From the NCBI GenBank assembly GCA_010093605.1, contig MU004183.1, positions 124,001 to 188,000 on the forward strand: DNA of 64,000 nucleotides, written 5' to 3'. Shown one piece after another: positions 10,135 to 21,001 of the stretch. Numbering within the stretch: the first letter of the stretch is position 1; each line of letters begins with the position of its first letter. Below the pieces are notes generated by a model that ran no database searches, was not told the origin of the DNA, and worked only from the letters and a program-made list of their open reading frames with translations. Origin of the DNA: Lophium mytilinum (taxonomy: Eukaryota > Ascomycota > Dothideomycetes > Mytilinidiales > Mytilinidiaceae). The position numbers were made by a program, and so were the translations under genes.

Positions 10135-13100
10135 TTACATATGTGAGCGATCCACGCCATTTCCCCTTGAAGTTTCCTCTGTCATGTCCTTGACAGTTCG
10201 GTCTAACACGATAATACGTGCGCCTTGTTGTATGAGGAAGTTGACTAGTGCCTTGTGTCCATTGCGAGCTGCCAGGTGTATAGCCGTACCCTTTTCAACC
10301 GTAATTGTGCCATAATGACGAGATGATGTTTCAGATGCTTCGTCGGATTGGTAGTTAATTTCCGGTGAATCGACGTACTCCCGCCCTCTAGGGTGTCTGT
10401 GATTTTGAATCTCGATATACTCCATATCAAGATTAGCTCCGTGCTCCAGCAACGCCTGTACTATTGCAACGTGCCCGCTGGCTGCTGCTAAATGAAATGC
10501 TGTCTGTGATATGCGATATGATGTGATCAAGGCATTGCCTTCATCTGCGGGATCCCACTCAACATCTTCGAACTCGCCCATGGCAATGCCGGTCCCGAGC
10601 GCTAGAAGAACCCGAACAACATGAATATCGCCATCCTTGCAGGCTTGACGAAGTAAGGACTCATTGGTCAAGCCTTGTTGGAAGTCATGCTCTATTGTCT
10701 TTTCGGCATCATTTTCTGATGACGGTGCGAGCTGTTGGATAGGAGACGCGCCATCCGCAGCAAACAGCTTCAGCAGCTTCTCATGCCCTTTTTTGGCTGC
10801 GTGCCAAAGTAATTTTCTCATAACCTCGTTTTTCAAACTATCATATGAGCTTTTTTTCTCGAAAAGTATTTTGACTACGGCCTCGTGCCCCTCATTGAAT
10901 GCAGCCTCTATCGGTGTTTTGCGATAACCACCAGCTCGGCTAAAGGGGTCTACAACGTCGTTGGCAAGCAGCAAGCTCACAACTCCTGTATGGCCCCATT
11001 TTGCGGCAACCGATAGTGCGAGCGAGTGTATCAATGAGCCCCTTGCAAGCAGCAAGCTCACAACTCCTTCGTAGCCTTGTGCTGCGGCACACAACAGTGG
11101 GGTCTGTCCGGATCTGTCGGGCGAGTCTGGCGGTATGCCTTCTGCAAGCAGCAAGCTCACAACTCCCTCGTGGCCATTGGATGCGGCTAACAACAGTGGG
11201 GTCTGGCCGGATCCATCAGGCGAGTCTAGCGGTATGCCTTATGCAAGCAGTAAGCTTACAATCGCCTCGTGGCTGAGTCCTGCGGCATACGCTAGTGGAC
11301 TTGTACCATCGAAATCGAGGGCGTCTGGTGGTGAGCCTTTTGCAAGCAGAGCGGCCGTAATACTCTCTAAGCCAAAATGTACGGCAAGATGCAACGCTAG
11401 AGATACCTGCTGCCATGTACCTCTGTGGCGGTGGAGAGGATCAGTCCTTTGTTGCCACAAATTTGTAACGTTGGGTTCCTTTTCAAGAAAATCAAGAATG
11501 AACGGATCGACGTCTTCTGATGCTGCACGAATAGCGTGATGACCCCAATGCTCGTCTGCATATCTAAAGAGAGGGAACAGCAGGTCGCGTGCGAGCGAAT
11601 TCGGGAACGTTGAAAAGGAGTCCGATCCGAAAATATTGAATGATAAATAAGTAACGCAAGTCACTGTAATGTCTTTTTCTGCGTTTGGAAGGATAGATTT
11701 GCGTTTGAAGTATTCTTCGGTCGTCTTATGAACTAATTGAACAGTTCTACTGACAGTGTCCACTCGAACCAGTCCGGCGCATATTGAACCGAGGGTTTCG
11801 ACTTCGGGAAGGAAGTCTTCGTCTGGGTCAGTCATGCCCGGACAAACAGCCATGGCATGTTGTAGTTCCCCGACGGAGAGCACCCTCTGCGCATGGCTAA
11901 GCCAAGTCAGGACGTTCATGGTAAGCCTCCGGGAATCTTCTGGCTGCCTATCAATCCTCTCTACTGCTTTGTCGTACGTCTTATCTAGGCCTTTTTGTCC
12001 GCGAGGTAGATCGGCGAGAGCTCGCTTGATATGTCCCACGGTGGGCTGGGTGATGAGGGAGTCCATGTGCAATCGAGCAAGAAGGAACCTAAAATTTTCG
12101 AGTTAAGACGGTTCGTAACGCATAACTTGACAGATCAGAAGGACCCTACATTCCGTCAACGCTGTTCAAAATTTCGTTCCTAATCTTCTCTTGGATTTGC
12201 GGGTGCTTGGAGATCTGTGTCCGCAAGAGCAGGGGCATCCGACCGTTGATATAATGGAGAATATCATCATCATGAGCGCGGATCTCTTTGAATGCACAGC
12301 CTTCAAACCGCGAAGTGATATCAGCCTCAAAGCGAGATGTCGCGAAGAGGCTGACCTGGATTTCAGTTTGAAGCTGGAATAGTTCTGATAAAAGCTTCCA
12401 AATTGCTTCCTTATTGGCAGCGTAGTTTTCGTCTTTGTCTGGTCCATTTGTAGTCGCTACACGATACTCATCTAAGGCGTCGATGACAATGAACACTTTG
12501 CTGTGCAGCTTGAGTGTCGCTCGCAATGCTTTCACGACCTCGTCGAGAGGCGGTGATTTATGTTTAAATTGCTTGTGGAGCTCTTTTAACGCGTCGGGTA
12601 GTACTGGTCTCCCTTGAGCTAGCTGCCTTAAAAGGCTTGAGAGAATGGCCAAAGGTGTCTGTTCGTGTTGCGACTGATAATTGCAGAAAACATAGGCGAT
12701 CCCAACACTTGGGTCGTCGCGAAATCTCATCGTGAGATAATCCACAACAATCGCAGACATCATAGTCTTTCCCGCTCCAGGCATCCCGGGGCAAAATAGT
12801 GTTTGTTCGTTTTGGTCGACCCAGCTGCGAAACTCATCGGACTGCAACAGCCATAGCCCGGTCTCTCCCTGGCGTCTAGCGATTATTTCATTCTGCTGGG
12901 GGCCAAAATCCATAGGAGTGAGCCAATCAAGCATTTCTTGACGCTCTCTGTCGTCCTGGCGTTGATGTAGCCTGTCGACGCCGTCTTTGGTTGCTAGTGT
13001 GACTTGCCTGATAAAAGGCAATCTTAGCTTGAGACACTAGATATAGGAGATGGCGCGTACCCATAGAGTTTCCTATGGAACGCATCCAAGAGATTGACAT

Positions 13101-13526
13101 GAGCAACAATACCGTCCTGAAACTTCTTGATCTCTTCTGGCTCCCAACGGAGCCTCTTCCAAGCCTTGTGTACTTTCCCTTTGAGTTCTTTTGGGTTACT
13201 ATCTAGCTCCTGGTACTTCTGCAGTCTCTTTTCTAGCCTACCAAGGACGTCATCGCATCCTTGAGTTATGTCGCGCAACTCATTCAGTTGCTGGAGGTTG
13301 AGATCCCGATTCAACCAGACATCTTCGATGTCTCTTAAAACTGCGGAAAGACTTCTCACGCTAGTAATAACCCTATGTTAATATGTGAAAGTAAACGCAT
13401 TGGATTTTCCACTCACAGGTTTGAAATCGCTTTGAACTCGTTTGGTGCACCCACAAATTGCCGGCGAGCCTTGTCGGCAAGCTGGATCAGAAGAGCGAAA
13501 TCACTTAAGCTATAGCCGAAGCTCAT
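10135..13526 (-). CDS. NLR-type STAND protein (N-terminal helical domain, NACHT, ankyrin repeats) with one in-frame TAA
   Basis: Exons 13417-13526, 13061-13360, 12150-13007 and 10135-12088 encode 1,073 codons. Residues 1-137 (MSFGYSLSDFALLIQLADKA...) form the helical N-terminal domain often found at the front of fungal STAND proteins. The NACHT ATPase has a P-loop GMPGAGKT at ~211 and Walker B VFIVIDALDE at ~305, followed by GMFLLARLHMDSL. Ankyrin repeats run from ~640 to the end. Such proteins act as cytoplasmic non-self sensors in heterokaryon incompatibility and fungal immunity; the ligand here is unknown. Codon 706 (11239-11241) is TAA where sister repeats have GAA, so the reference allele would stop after about the second ankyrin repeat. 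The frame stays open for 367 more codons. The introns (56, 53 and 61 nt) are clean. This is either a truncated allele or a sequence error. Confidence 0.85.
11020..11255 (-). repeat. Near-identical ankyrin-coding repeats (~99 bp period)
   Basis: Within the NLR gene, consecutive 33-residue units (GHEGVVSLLLAEGIPPDSPD and the following Gly-Gln-Thr-Pro-Leu-Leu) are much more alike at DNA level than the other ankyrin repeats, sharing runs such as GCAAGCAGCAAGCTCACAAC on the plus strand. Such homogenised repeats are typical of fungal NLR ligand-sensing domains that expand, contract and diversify rapidly. The in-frame TAA lies at the edge of this tract. Confidence 0.75.
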
Positions 13527-13958
13527 GTCGAACTTATCGATAGGCGAGAAGGCCGTAGGATCAAGAAGGAATCAGTCGCGATGGGCTTCAGCTTATGTTC
13601 ATGATGAGCGGGGAACCTGCCTAGACCTCAGCGGCATGTTGTGCAATGCATGTGCGTCCGGTCTTAATTACGGAGCCAATCGTCTATGGTCTGTTTTGAT
13701 TAATCCCACCTAGTCTGAATTTGTCGCAAGACTGATTGCGACTCTACTATCTTCCCGCACGCTCACAGGTATGAAGTTTTCTACAACTTCAGTTCCGAGA
13801 TTTAATGGATCATATCATAGAAAAGATTTATGGAGCCAAAGACTGTAATAAACGAGAAATTGCGGGGATGAGGATAAGCTGAGGAGGATGAAGCCGTCTT
13901 TCATATTGCGCGTGAAGTCCCAATGAGATGGGCTCTGGGTATCTTAATTAGTACTACC

Positions 13959-14788
13959 TTATGTTTCAAGGTCCTTGTTCTTCTTCTTTTTCTTCTTCTT
14001 CCGCTCCGACAAGACCTCGTCTAGATAGTTGGTGTGTTTTTTGTCCTGCTTTCCCTCGCGTTTAGGTGGAGACCGTTTTTTGGTGCCTGTGCCTTTCCTC
14101 GTCTCCTCGCTACTATCCGATGAACCATCATGGTCTGCATCCCTTGTTCGCTTCTTGCTCGTAGAAGTTGTCGTGGAGCTATGACTACTGGGTAGTTTGA
14201 TAGGCTGATCTGGGTTCGATGACTTAACGAAATCCTTCTTGCGACTATCGGCATCATGGTCTGTGTCGTCTTCTGGTGAGATCTTGCTAGATTTATGCCG
14301 TTTTGATTTGAACATCGATGACCTGCCTTCCTCCTCATCCTCACTGTCATCCTGGCGAGATGGTCCTTTGACTGGTTTACTGGCGGGCTTCTGAGTTGGG
14401 ACAGCGTGCTTGGACGTTTGCTTAGACTTCAGGTGAGCCTTTGCCGCTTTGTTCCCGAGTAACTGCGTCAGTAGTTTATCGTTGGAGGAGAGGTTTTTGC
14501 GCTTGAAGCTTCCATCGGCGACGTCTTTCGGGATTGGTGCTCCTACACCAAGCCTATAGATATTTAGTATATAGTGAATACTACAATGAAAAGGCACTGA
14601 ACATACACCTCAGGCACCGGAGCAAAAATAGCCTTCTCCTCCCTCTCTAGCTCTTCCTCAGACTTCGCATTGGCAAGCTCCTCGGGGGTTTTCGGCGGCA
14701 GCCATGATGCAATCAACTTCTGGTGCTTCGCATGCACCACAGCCATCCGATTGTACACGACATCCGCCTCGCTCGGCACGGCGGGCAT
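13959..14788 (-). CDS. DUF3245-like lysine-rich conserved fungal protein
   Basis: Two exons (14607-14788, 13959-14553) encode 258 residues. The N-terminal region (MPAVPSEADVVYNRMAVVHA, then LIASWLPPKTPEELANAKSE, then VGAPIPKDVADGSFKRKNLS) is the conserved part; I assign it to the DUF3245 family from memory. The rest is a Ser/Lys/Asp-rich disordered tail ending in a poly-Lys run, suggesting a nuclear or nucleolar location (inference). The 53-nt intron uses GTATGT and CTATAG. The frame is open upstream of ATG 14788, but the conserved block begins there. The gene is divergent from the succinyl-CoA ligase gene with only 249 bp between start codons, so a shared promoter is likely. Confidence 0.75.
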
Positions 14789-15037
14789 CTTGAGGGCCGT
14801 AGAGGAGGTGCAGTTGGGCAGCAGTGTGTCAAATGGCTTAATCTCGCCGTGGTTCTCCGTCGACAAAAGCAGACCTCGGAGACTGAGGCCCTGCAGAATT
14901 CGCTCGACCAATGAGACGCCGCTAGCCTTGGCCAACCTCACACCTCCGCAAAGATAGCCGCGACAGGACCTCACAACCACCTATCCAGCCCTCTCTCCTC
15001 CACCTACCCTCCATCTCGTTCATATACGTAGTTGGAG
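14789..15037. promoter_or_regulatory. Short bidirectional promoter region
   Basis: These 249 bp separate two divergent start codons (DUF3245-like gene to the left, LSC2 to the right). Both 5' leaders must fit here, so the core promoters are shared or very close. No clear TATA box is seen; the segment is rich in CCTCC/CTCTCC pyrimidine runs. Confidence 0.5.
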
Positions 15038-16561
15038 ATGTATAAGCTTGCCCGTTCCCGGCCGGTGGCCAGCGCTGTGCGTGCTGCGACTGTAGGTACT
15101 TCTTGGGAGACCCCCAGCGCCCCGACGCCTCCTACGCAGAGGCGCGATATACCGAAAACCCTGTGCTAATAATTTGATAGAAGACGCCATTGAGGAGTGC
15201 GGTGTTCCAACAAAGCAGGGCCCTCTCAATACATGAGTACAGGTCCGCAAAGCTACTAGAGACGGTATGCGATCTACTCCGCTATTCAATGCCGAACTCG
15301 TCACTGACGTGGGATATAGTATGGCATTGGCGTCCCAGCCGGCGATGTTGCTACCACAGGAGAGGGTGCCGAGAAGGTCGCAAAGAGCATTGGGGGTGAC
15401 GATATTGTCATAAAGGCACAGGTGTTGGCAGGAGGCCGAGGAAAGGGCACATTCGACAATGGCTTCAAGGGCGGTGTCAGAGTCGTCTACTCGTAAGACA
15501 CACCAATATTAGATGTGTACAACACCTTAACAAAATACAGGCCCCGAGAAGCTGGAATCCTCGCCGACCAGATGATCGGCCACAAGCTCATCACCAAGCA
15601 GACAGGCGCTGGAGGCCGGCTCTGCAATGCAGTATACATCGTGGAGCGGAAGTTCGCCCGGCGGGAATTCTACCTGGCTATCCTCATGGACCGCGCAACC
15701 CAAGGTCCCGTTATTGTCGCTTCGTCACAAGGTGGCATGGATATCGAGACTGTCGCAAAGGAGCACCCAGAGGCCATCATCACCACCCCAGTTGATATCC
15801 ATGTCGGCGTCACGGACGAGATGGCGCGGAATATTGCTACCGAGCTAGGTTTCTCGGAGCAGTGCATAGAGGACGCCAAGGACACCATCCAGAAGCTATA
15901 CAAGGTCTTCAACGAGCGTGATGCTACTCAGATCGAGATTAACCCTCTCTCCGAGACCAGCGACCACCAGGTCCTCTGCATGGACGCCAAGCTTGGCTTC
16001 GACGACAACGCTGAATTCCGCCAGAAGGAGATCTTCAGCTGGCGCGACATCACCCAGGAGGATGCTGAGGAGGTCAAGGCCGGTGAAGCGGGTCTCAACT
16101 TCATCAAGCTGGATGGTGATATCGGATGCTTAGTCAACGGTGCTGGCCTAGCCATGGCTACCATGGATATCATCAAGCTGAACGGCGGAACGCCCGCTAA
16201 CTTCTTGGACGTCGGCGGCGGAGCGACCCCGAAGGCTATCAAGCAAGCTTTCGACCTCATCACCAGCGATCCCAAGGTCACAGCCATCTTTGTGAACATC
16301 TTCGGTGGCATTGTCAGGTGCGATGACATTGCTAAGGGTCTCATCAGCGTGGTGGAGAGCATGAACCTACGGACGCCGGTCATTGCCCGTCTACAAGGAA
16401 CCAACATGGAAGCCGCGCACAAACTGATCAACGAGTCCGGCCTCAAGATCTTCTCCATTGACGACCTCCAAACCGCAGCCGAGAAGTCGGTCCAGTTCTC
16501 GAAGGTTGTGAAGATGGCCCGGGATATTGACGTCGGTGTAGAATTCACTCTCGGTATCTAA
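15038..16561 (+). CDS. LSC2: Succinate-CoA ligase beta subunit, mitochondrial
   Basis: Exons 15038-15076, 15181-15264, 15320-15492 and 15541-16561 encode 438 residues, the usual length. The N-terminus ([13 protein letters not shown], then [20 protein letters not shown]) is a basic mitochondrial presequence followed by the start of the ATP-grasp domain. Conserved blocks include [32 protein letters not shown], the C-terminal ligase domain segment [15 protein letters not shown], and [17 protein letters not shown]. With the alpha subunit it converts succinyl-CoA to succinate with substrate-level phosphorylation in the TCA cycle. The first intron (15077-15180, donor GTGCGT, branch GCTAAT) was chosen because it alone keeps the frame with a good donor. 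The gene is intact. Confidence 0.95.
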
Positions 16562-17294
16562 TTTCACCGTTTCTTCTCTCCCAGCGTTGAGCCCCTTTCC
16601 TATGCTTCTGACTGAGGATAACGGTATTTGAAGACCGGTAGGAAGCAACGGCCGGCCCTCGTCAGTCACGCCGCTTTCCCGTGGAATACACTAGGTGGTC
16701 ATGTGTTAAGGTACCCTCCGATCCTTGGCTGCTTTCCAGCGGCCAATTTACGGCCGCTTGCGCTCTTGCTCTGCGTGCGTATGTATTTAGGTTGGAAGCA
16801 TGAAGAGCGGGTTATGTGGATCGTACATCTTTGCAACGCCTGTGCGACTGTCGAATGCGTGTTGTGATGTAGTCAAGAGGTCAATATCATTCTCAAAAGC
16901 TACCACGATGAGGCCCACGCTACGTCTACGCCCTACCCACCAAGAAAAAAATCTAAGCGGTTAGATCTGTAACTGTCTGCATTCAAATAGCCCTACACGT
17001 AGATGAAAACGTGTGCCACATTATGTAGGCGTGGCGTCTACCAAAAAATTCTATTACGCGGTTAGATCCGTAATTCTTTGCAAAACTTATGACCACGAAG
17101 CCTGTGAAGGCGGGTTAGAGAACCTGATAGACACATTGCCCGGATTTGTTACAAAGAGTTACAGATCTAACCATCTGAGATGCATTTTCATAGCCGCGGC
17201 ATGGGTACATGTTGTAGTCACTTCGTGCTATACAATTGACGGTAGAACCAGATCTATGCAATTTTTTATATCCTTACACCTCACACCTTCTAGC
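16562..17294. other. Convergent intergenic region with family 2 repeat copies
   Basis: Here the 3' ends of LSC2 and the thiolase gene face each other. About 16950-17260 is occupied by family 2 repeat pieces (listed separately). The remainder is 3' UTR-like sequence. No gene was found. Confidence 0.5.
16950..17260. repeat. Repeat family 2, dispersed copies in both orientations
   Basis: GCGGTTAGATCTGTAACTG occurs at ~16959, CGCGGTTAGATCCGTAATTC at ~17056, and the reverse form GAGTTACAGATCTAACCATC at ~17156-17176. A weaker match (AGAACCAGATCTATGC) lies near 17245. The 17056 and 17156 copies face each other and enclose about 100 bp, giving a MITE-like palindromic element. The same end sequence bounds the units of the array at 34700-35510. 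Confidence 0.7.
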
Positions 17295-18596
17295 TTATTC
17301 CCTCACAATCAAGCTCGCCATCCCCATCCCCGTCCCAATGCACATACTAATCACCCCCAGCTCCTCCGTCTGCCTCTCCATCTCATGCAACAACGTCGCC
17401 AGCATCCTCCCACCCGTGGCTCCCAGCGGGTGTCCTAATGCGATCGCTCCCCCCTTCGGATTAATCTTCTCCTCGTCCAACCCCAGCTCCCGGATACAAT
17501 ACAGCGCCTGACTCGCAAACGCCTCATTGATCTCCCAAATCCCAACCTCCTCCTTCGCCACACCCGTATACTCCAGCAGCTTCGGAATCGCAACCGCAGG
17601 CCCAACCCCCATCTCATCTGGCCTGCACCCCGCGACCTGCGAGCCCGCCCACTTCCCAATAATCGACCCCGACAGCCCAAGCTCCTGCGCCGTACTCCTA
17701 CGCATCATCAGCGCCGCCGCCGCGCCATCCGACACCTGCGAGCTATTCCCTGCCGTGCTGGTCCCATCCTCCTTAAACGCCGGTTTCATGCCTCCCAGCT
17801 TCTCCGCCGTCGTCGTCGGCCTGATCCCGTCGTCCTTCGTAACCGTAATGCTCTCTTCGCCCTCCGGCACCGTAGGGTCCGGCACCCACCGCGTCGTCAC
17901 CGGCACGATCTCCTTATCAAAGAAGCCCGACTGCTGTGCTTTCGCAGCTTTCTGCTGGCTCCGCGCCGCAAAAGCATCCTGATCCGCGCGGTTCACGCCA
18001 TACCGCTCGGCCACGTTCTCAGCCGTGAGGCCCATGTTCATAATGCAGTCTCGCGCGTCCTTCACCGGGCTTTCTTTCAAGTCGTTCCAGAGTTGCGTGG
18101 GGATCGCCCGCGAGCCATAGTTCCGCGTCATGCTCTCCATCCCCCCACCGATGCCGACGTCGATGCTGCCAACGGCGATGGCGTGCGCGATGGTGGTGAC
18201 GGCGCTGAGGCCCGAGGCGCACGCGCGATTGAGGGTGTGGAAGGAGGTCGTGGTGGGGATGCCGATGTGGTTGGCGGCCATGCGGCCGGCTTTGGAGCCG
18301 CCGAGCTCGGAGAGGACGGTGCCGATGCAGATGTCGTCGATTTTGGAGGGGTCGAGGTTGGGGTGGCGGTCTATGGTCGCTTTTAGGACCTAAGGGGAGA
18401 GAGTTAGTGGCGGTGGGGTGTATAGAGGGGGTTTTGGAGGGGGGCTTACGGCGGCGAGGAGCTCGTGGTCGTAGGCATCTCGTAGACCACCCTTTTTGGC
18501 TCTTGTTACGGGTGTGCGGAGGGCGGAGAGGAAGACGACGTCGTGGGGGCTTTTTTGGAGGATGTTCTTTGCGCCTTTTTGGATGAAGGAGGCCAT
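17295..18596 (-). CDS. 3-ketoacyl-CoA thiolase (acetyl-CoA C-acyltransferase)
   Basis: Two exons (18450-18596, 17295-18389; 60-nt intron GTAAGC...CTTAG) encode 413 residues. Thiolase hallmarks are present: nucleophilic Cys in NRACASGLSA (~108), the GGGMESMTRN loop, the catalytic His in GGAIALGHPLGATGGR (~368) and the second Cys in CIGTGMGMASL (~398). It cleaves 3-ketoacyl-CoA with CoA to give acetyl-CoA, the last step of beta-oxidation. The compartment is unclear: the C-terminus is not an SKL signal, and I see no standard PTS2 nonapeptide in MASFIQKGAKNILQKSP, which could instead be an amphipathic mitochondrial presequence. The gene is intact. Confidence 0.93.
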
Positions 18597-18960
18597 TTTG
18601 GCGGGTCTATGTCGCTATGTAGCTTGGAATGGAGATGATGTAAGGAAAATGTTAGAGAGAAAGAGCAAAAGAAAGATGAAAACGCTTCAATCCCCAGGTT
18701 TCCGATCAAGACCCGCTACGGAATGAATGTCCATGGCGTCCCGAAGATTTCATGGAGCTCGCATTTAGCTCCGGGGTTACGATGTGGAGAAAGGATGGCC
18801 GGCAACAGGAACAGGCATTTGACGCCTCGGGACTTTCCGTTGGGAGTGCGGGTAAACGATCACCCCTCAGTCACATGATTTCAATTTTTTAGAACGTCAA
18901 TCAACTATCAACTTCCAAGAAATGTTGCCTAATGGAGATGACGTGGATGTATCATAATGG
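18597..18960. other. Thiolase upstream region
   Basis: This 364-bp stretch should contain the thiolase promoter. No CCGAG-type fatty-acid response element was positively identified. It ends at the 5' edge of the amidase remnant. Confidence 0.35.
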
Positions 18961-18972
18961 ATAGGAGCAATT

Positions 18973-19547
18973 GTGATACATGTGAGCATAGGCGAGCTGG
19001 TGGCAGTTTTCCTACTTATGCGACCCTTTAACTTCCCTACCGTTGCGGCTAAAAGTTTCAACCCTTTGAAAGACACATTGCATTCTCTTCGCTTCGATTT
19101 CCCAGATGTTGCGGTAGCCTTGAAGCACATGAAGCTATTAGGAGCTAAGGGCGATATTGGTGGGGCGCTGAAGGCAGCCAAAGCTGATGCTCTCATTCTT
19201 CCATCCGTCATTTGTTCGGATGTTCCAGGACTCGCTGGGCATCCAGTTATCACTGTCCCATTAGGAATCCTACCGTCAGACACTCTTATCATTAGAAATC
19301 TGAGGGGAGATCTGATCGATGAAGCCCCCAACGTACCGTACGTGTTTCCCAATTCGTTTTCTAGTCTATCTTTTGAGCAAAGCTAACCATCTAAAATTTT
19401 GGCCTTTGCTTCATTGGCCGTAAGTTCTCCGAGGAGAAACTCATTGGCCTAGTGTATGCCTTTGAACAACTGACCATGGTTTCATCTCAACGAGAACCTA
19501 TTATCTTGCCCAAGACTGAACTGGCTGACATTGTAGAGCATACTTAA
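18973..19547 (+). pseudogene. Amidase C-terminal remnant
   Basis: The reading frame 18973-19337 contains ALKAAKADALILPS and VPGLAGHPVITVPLGILPSD, which resemble the C-terminal third of fungal amidase-signature enzymes. It then meets a good donor (GTACGT at 19338) and a branch site (CTAAC at 19383). The frame resumes at 19397 with FGLCFIGRKFSEEKLIGLVY and AFEQLT, ending at TAA 19545-19547. The expected acceptor AG just before 19397 reads AA, so splicing should fail. The catalytic Ser-Ser-Lys core and the N-terminal two thirds are missing: an in-frame stop lies at 18955. This is a 5'-truncated, decaying copy. Confidence 0.65.
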
Positions 19548-19743
19548 GTCTCTGAAACCTACCATACAGCTTCAGTGCGTAGATCTTTACAAGCTAATAG
19601 TAACAGGCCCTCTTTCAACATAGAGTTGAGTGAGTCGTGAATTGGTAGTGCATATACAAGGCCATGCTCAATAGTAAAGTCTCTGTTTCTTCAAGAACAA
19701 AGATAACTACGGAAACCTTCTTCAAAACAAAATCCAAAAGGAA

Positions 19744-21001
19744 TCAGACTCCCTTTAACATACCCACACTCTCCCGCGAATATGCTTCCATCTTCGGATA
19801 CCGGCTCCAATCCGTATCAAACAAAATCGCATCCTGGCACGCACTCCCCAAGCTCGTCATATTCAACCACGCGGGCTCCCAGTAGTTAAACCCCTGCCCC
19901 AGATCCCCCGGTACCCCTTTCACTACTTTAATAACATCATGCACCCATTCAATCTGCCCCTTCGCACTAATCGGCACACTCGGCTCACTAAGCTCCGGCG
20001 CATCACTCCCACTGCATATTGCCGGCCAATCCGTCTCAACCACTTGAAGCGGCTTGCCATAGTGCCGCGCCAGCGTATGCAAGCTATTCTGCAGGTTGGC
20101 AAGTGTAGCATCCGTGCCGTAGAACGGGTAGAAGCTAAACGCGAAAACATTTCAATCCGCGACCTTCACTTTGCCGGTCGAGGTCAGCGCGTTGAACCAT
20201 GTAGTTTGCAGAGTAATGTTCCACCCGTTGTCGATATGGATCAAGACCTGCGGCTTCGCGGCTCCAGCGTTGACGGCATCCGTCACGCCTGACCGCGCGG
20301 CAGCGTACAGCGTGGCTAGGTTTGTGAAGTTCGAGACGAGAGCGGAATGCGGCGTGATGTCGACGTCGACTTGACCGAGTGGCCAGAGCATGCCGTTGCG
20401 GATTTCGTTGCCGAGACTGACGAGGCTGAGGTCGACGCCGGCGTGCTTGAAGGTCAGGATGGTTTCGCGGACGTAGGTGCGGAGGGTGTTAGAGAGAGCA
20501 GGGACGGTAGTAGGCCAGGCTGCTGGGGCGATGTTGTGGTCTGGGTCGGCCCAGTTGTCGGAGAAGTGGAAGTCGAGGTAGATGCGGTAGTTCTTTTTGG
20601 CAAAGCGTTTGGCCAGGGCGAGGACGTAGGAGAGGTCGTATTGGCCGGGGATGGGATTGACCCAGAGGCTGGTGGGGAAGACTATCAGCCTGGAAAATTA
20701 TATACTTGGAAAGGTGCTTGAGAGAGGTGATTAACTATACGTACCGTAATCTGACAGTGTTCATACCCCCATCACCTCGGATGTCTTCTGCAGCTCGAGT
20801 CTGGTCATGTCGAGCAGTGTCGTGATATACTGCTCCTCCCTGCTCCATTATGCCTAAACTGGAGAGGTCATGTCCTTGGTAGAAAACGGGCTGGGCATTT
20901 CGTCCCCCGTACCCGCCTTCAACTGCTTCAGCAGCAGGGAATGCGAATGCAAAAGCCGACCCCAGTGGCAAAAGCGCAACAAACGTCTTGAGTGTAAACA
21001 T
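19744..21001 (-). pseudogene. GH53 arabinogalactan endo-beta-1,4-galactanase, frame broken by one TGA
   Basis: Exons 20745-21001 and 19744-20668 span 393 codons. The first encodes a secretion signal (MFTLKTFVALLPLGSAFAFA). The body matches GH53: GHDLSSLGIMEQ, NTVRLRLWVNP across the 76-nt intron, YLDFHFSDNWADP, the acid/base Glu in SLGNEIRNG, and the nucleophile Glu in QVVETDWP. Codon 258 (20152-20154) is TGA, in the stretch just before NVFAFSFYPFYGTDATL. It falls between the two catalytic glutamates, so the truncated 257-residue product should be inactive. The downstream frame is otherwise perfect to its own stop. The enzyme would cut pectic galactan side chains outside the cell. This is a recent null allele or a sequencing error. 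Confidence 0.8.

Noticed and set aside
14789-14980. Longer N-terminus for the DUF3245-like protein
   Set aside because: The frame is open upstream, but the family block starts at ATG 14788, and the extension would fill most of the shared promoter.
2859-20154. Stop-codon reassignment explaining the three in-frame stops
   Set aside because: TAA and TGA both end intact genes here (TAA: asf1, LSC2, thiolase; TGA: telobox, U2SURP-like and subtilase genes), and no housekeeping frame contains an internal stop.
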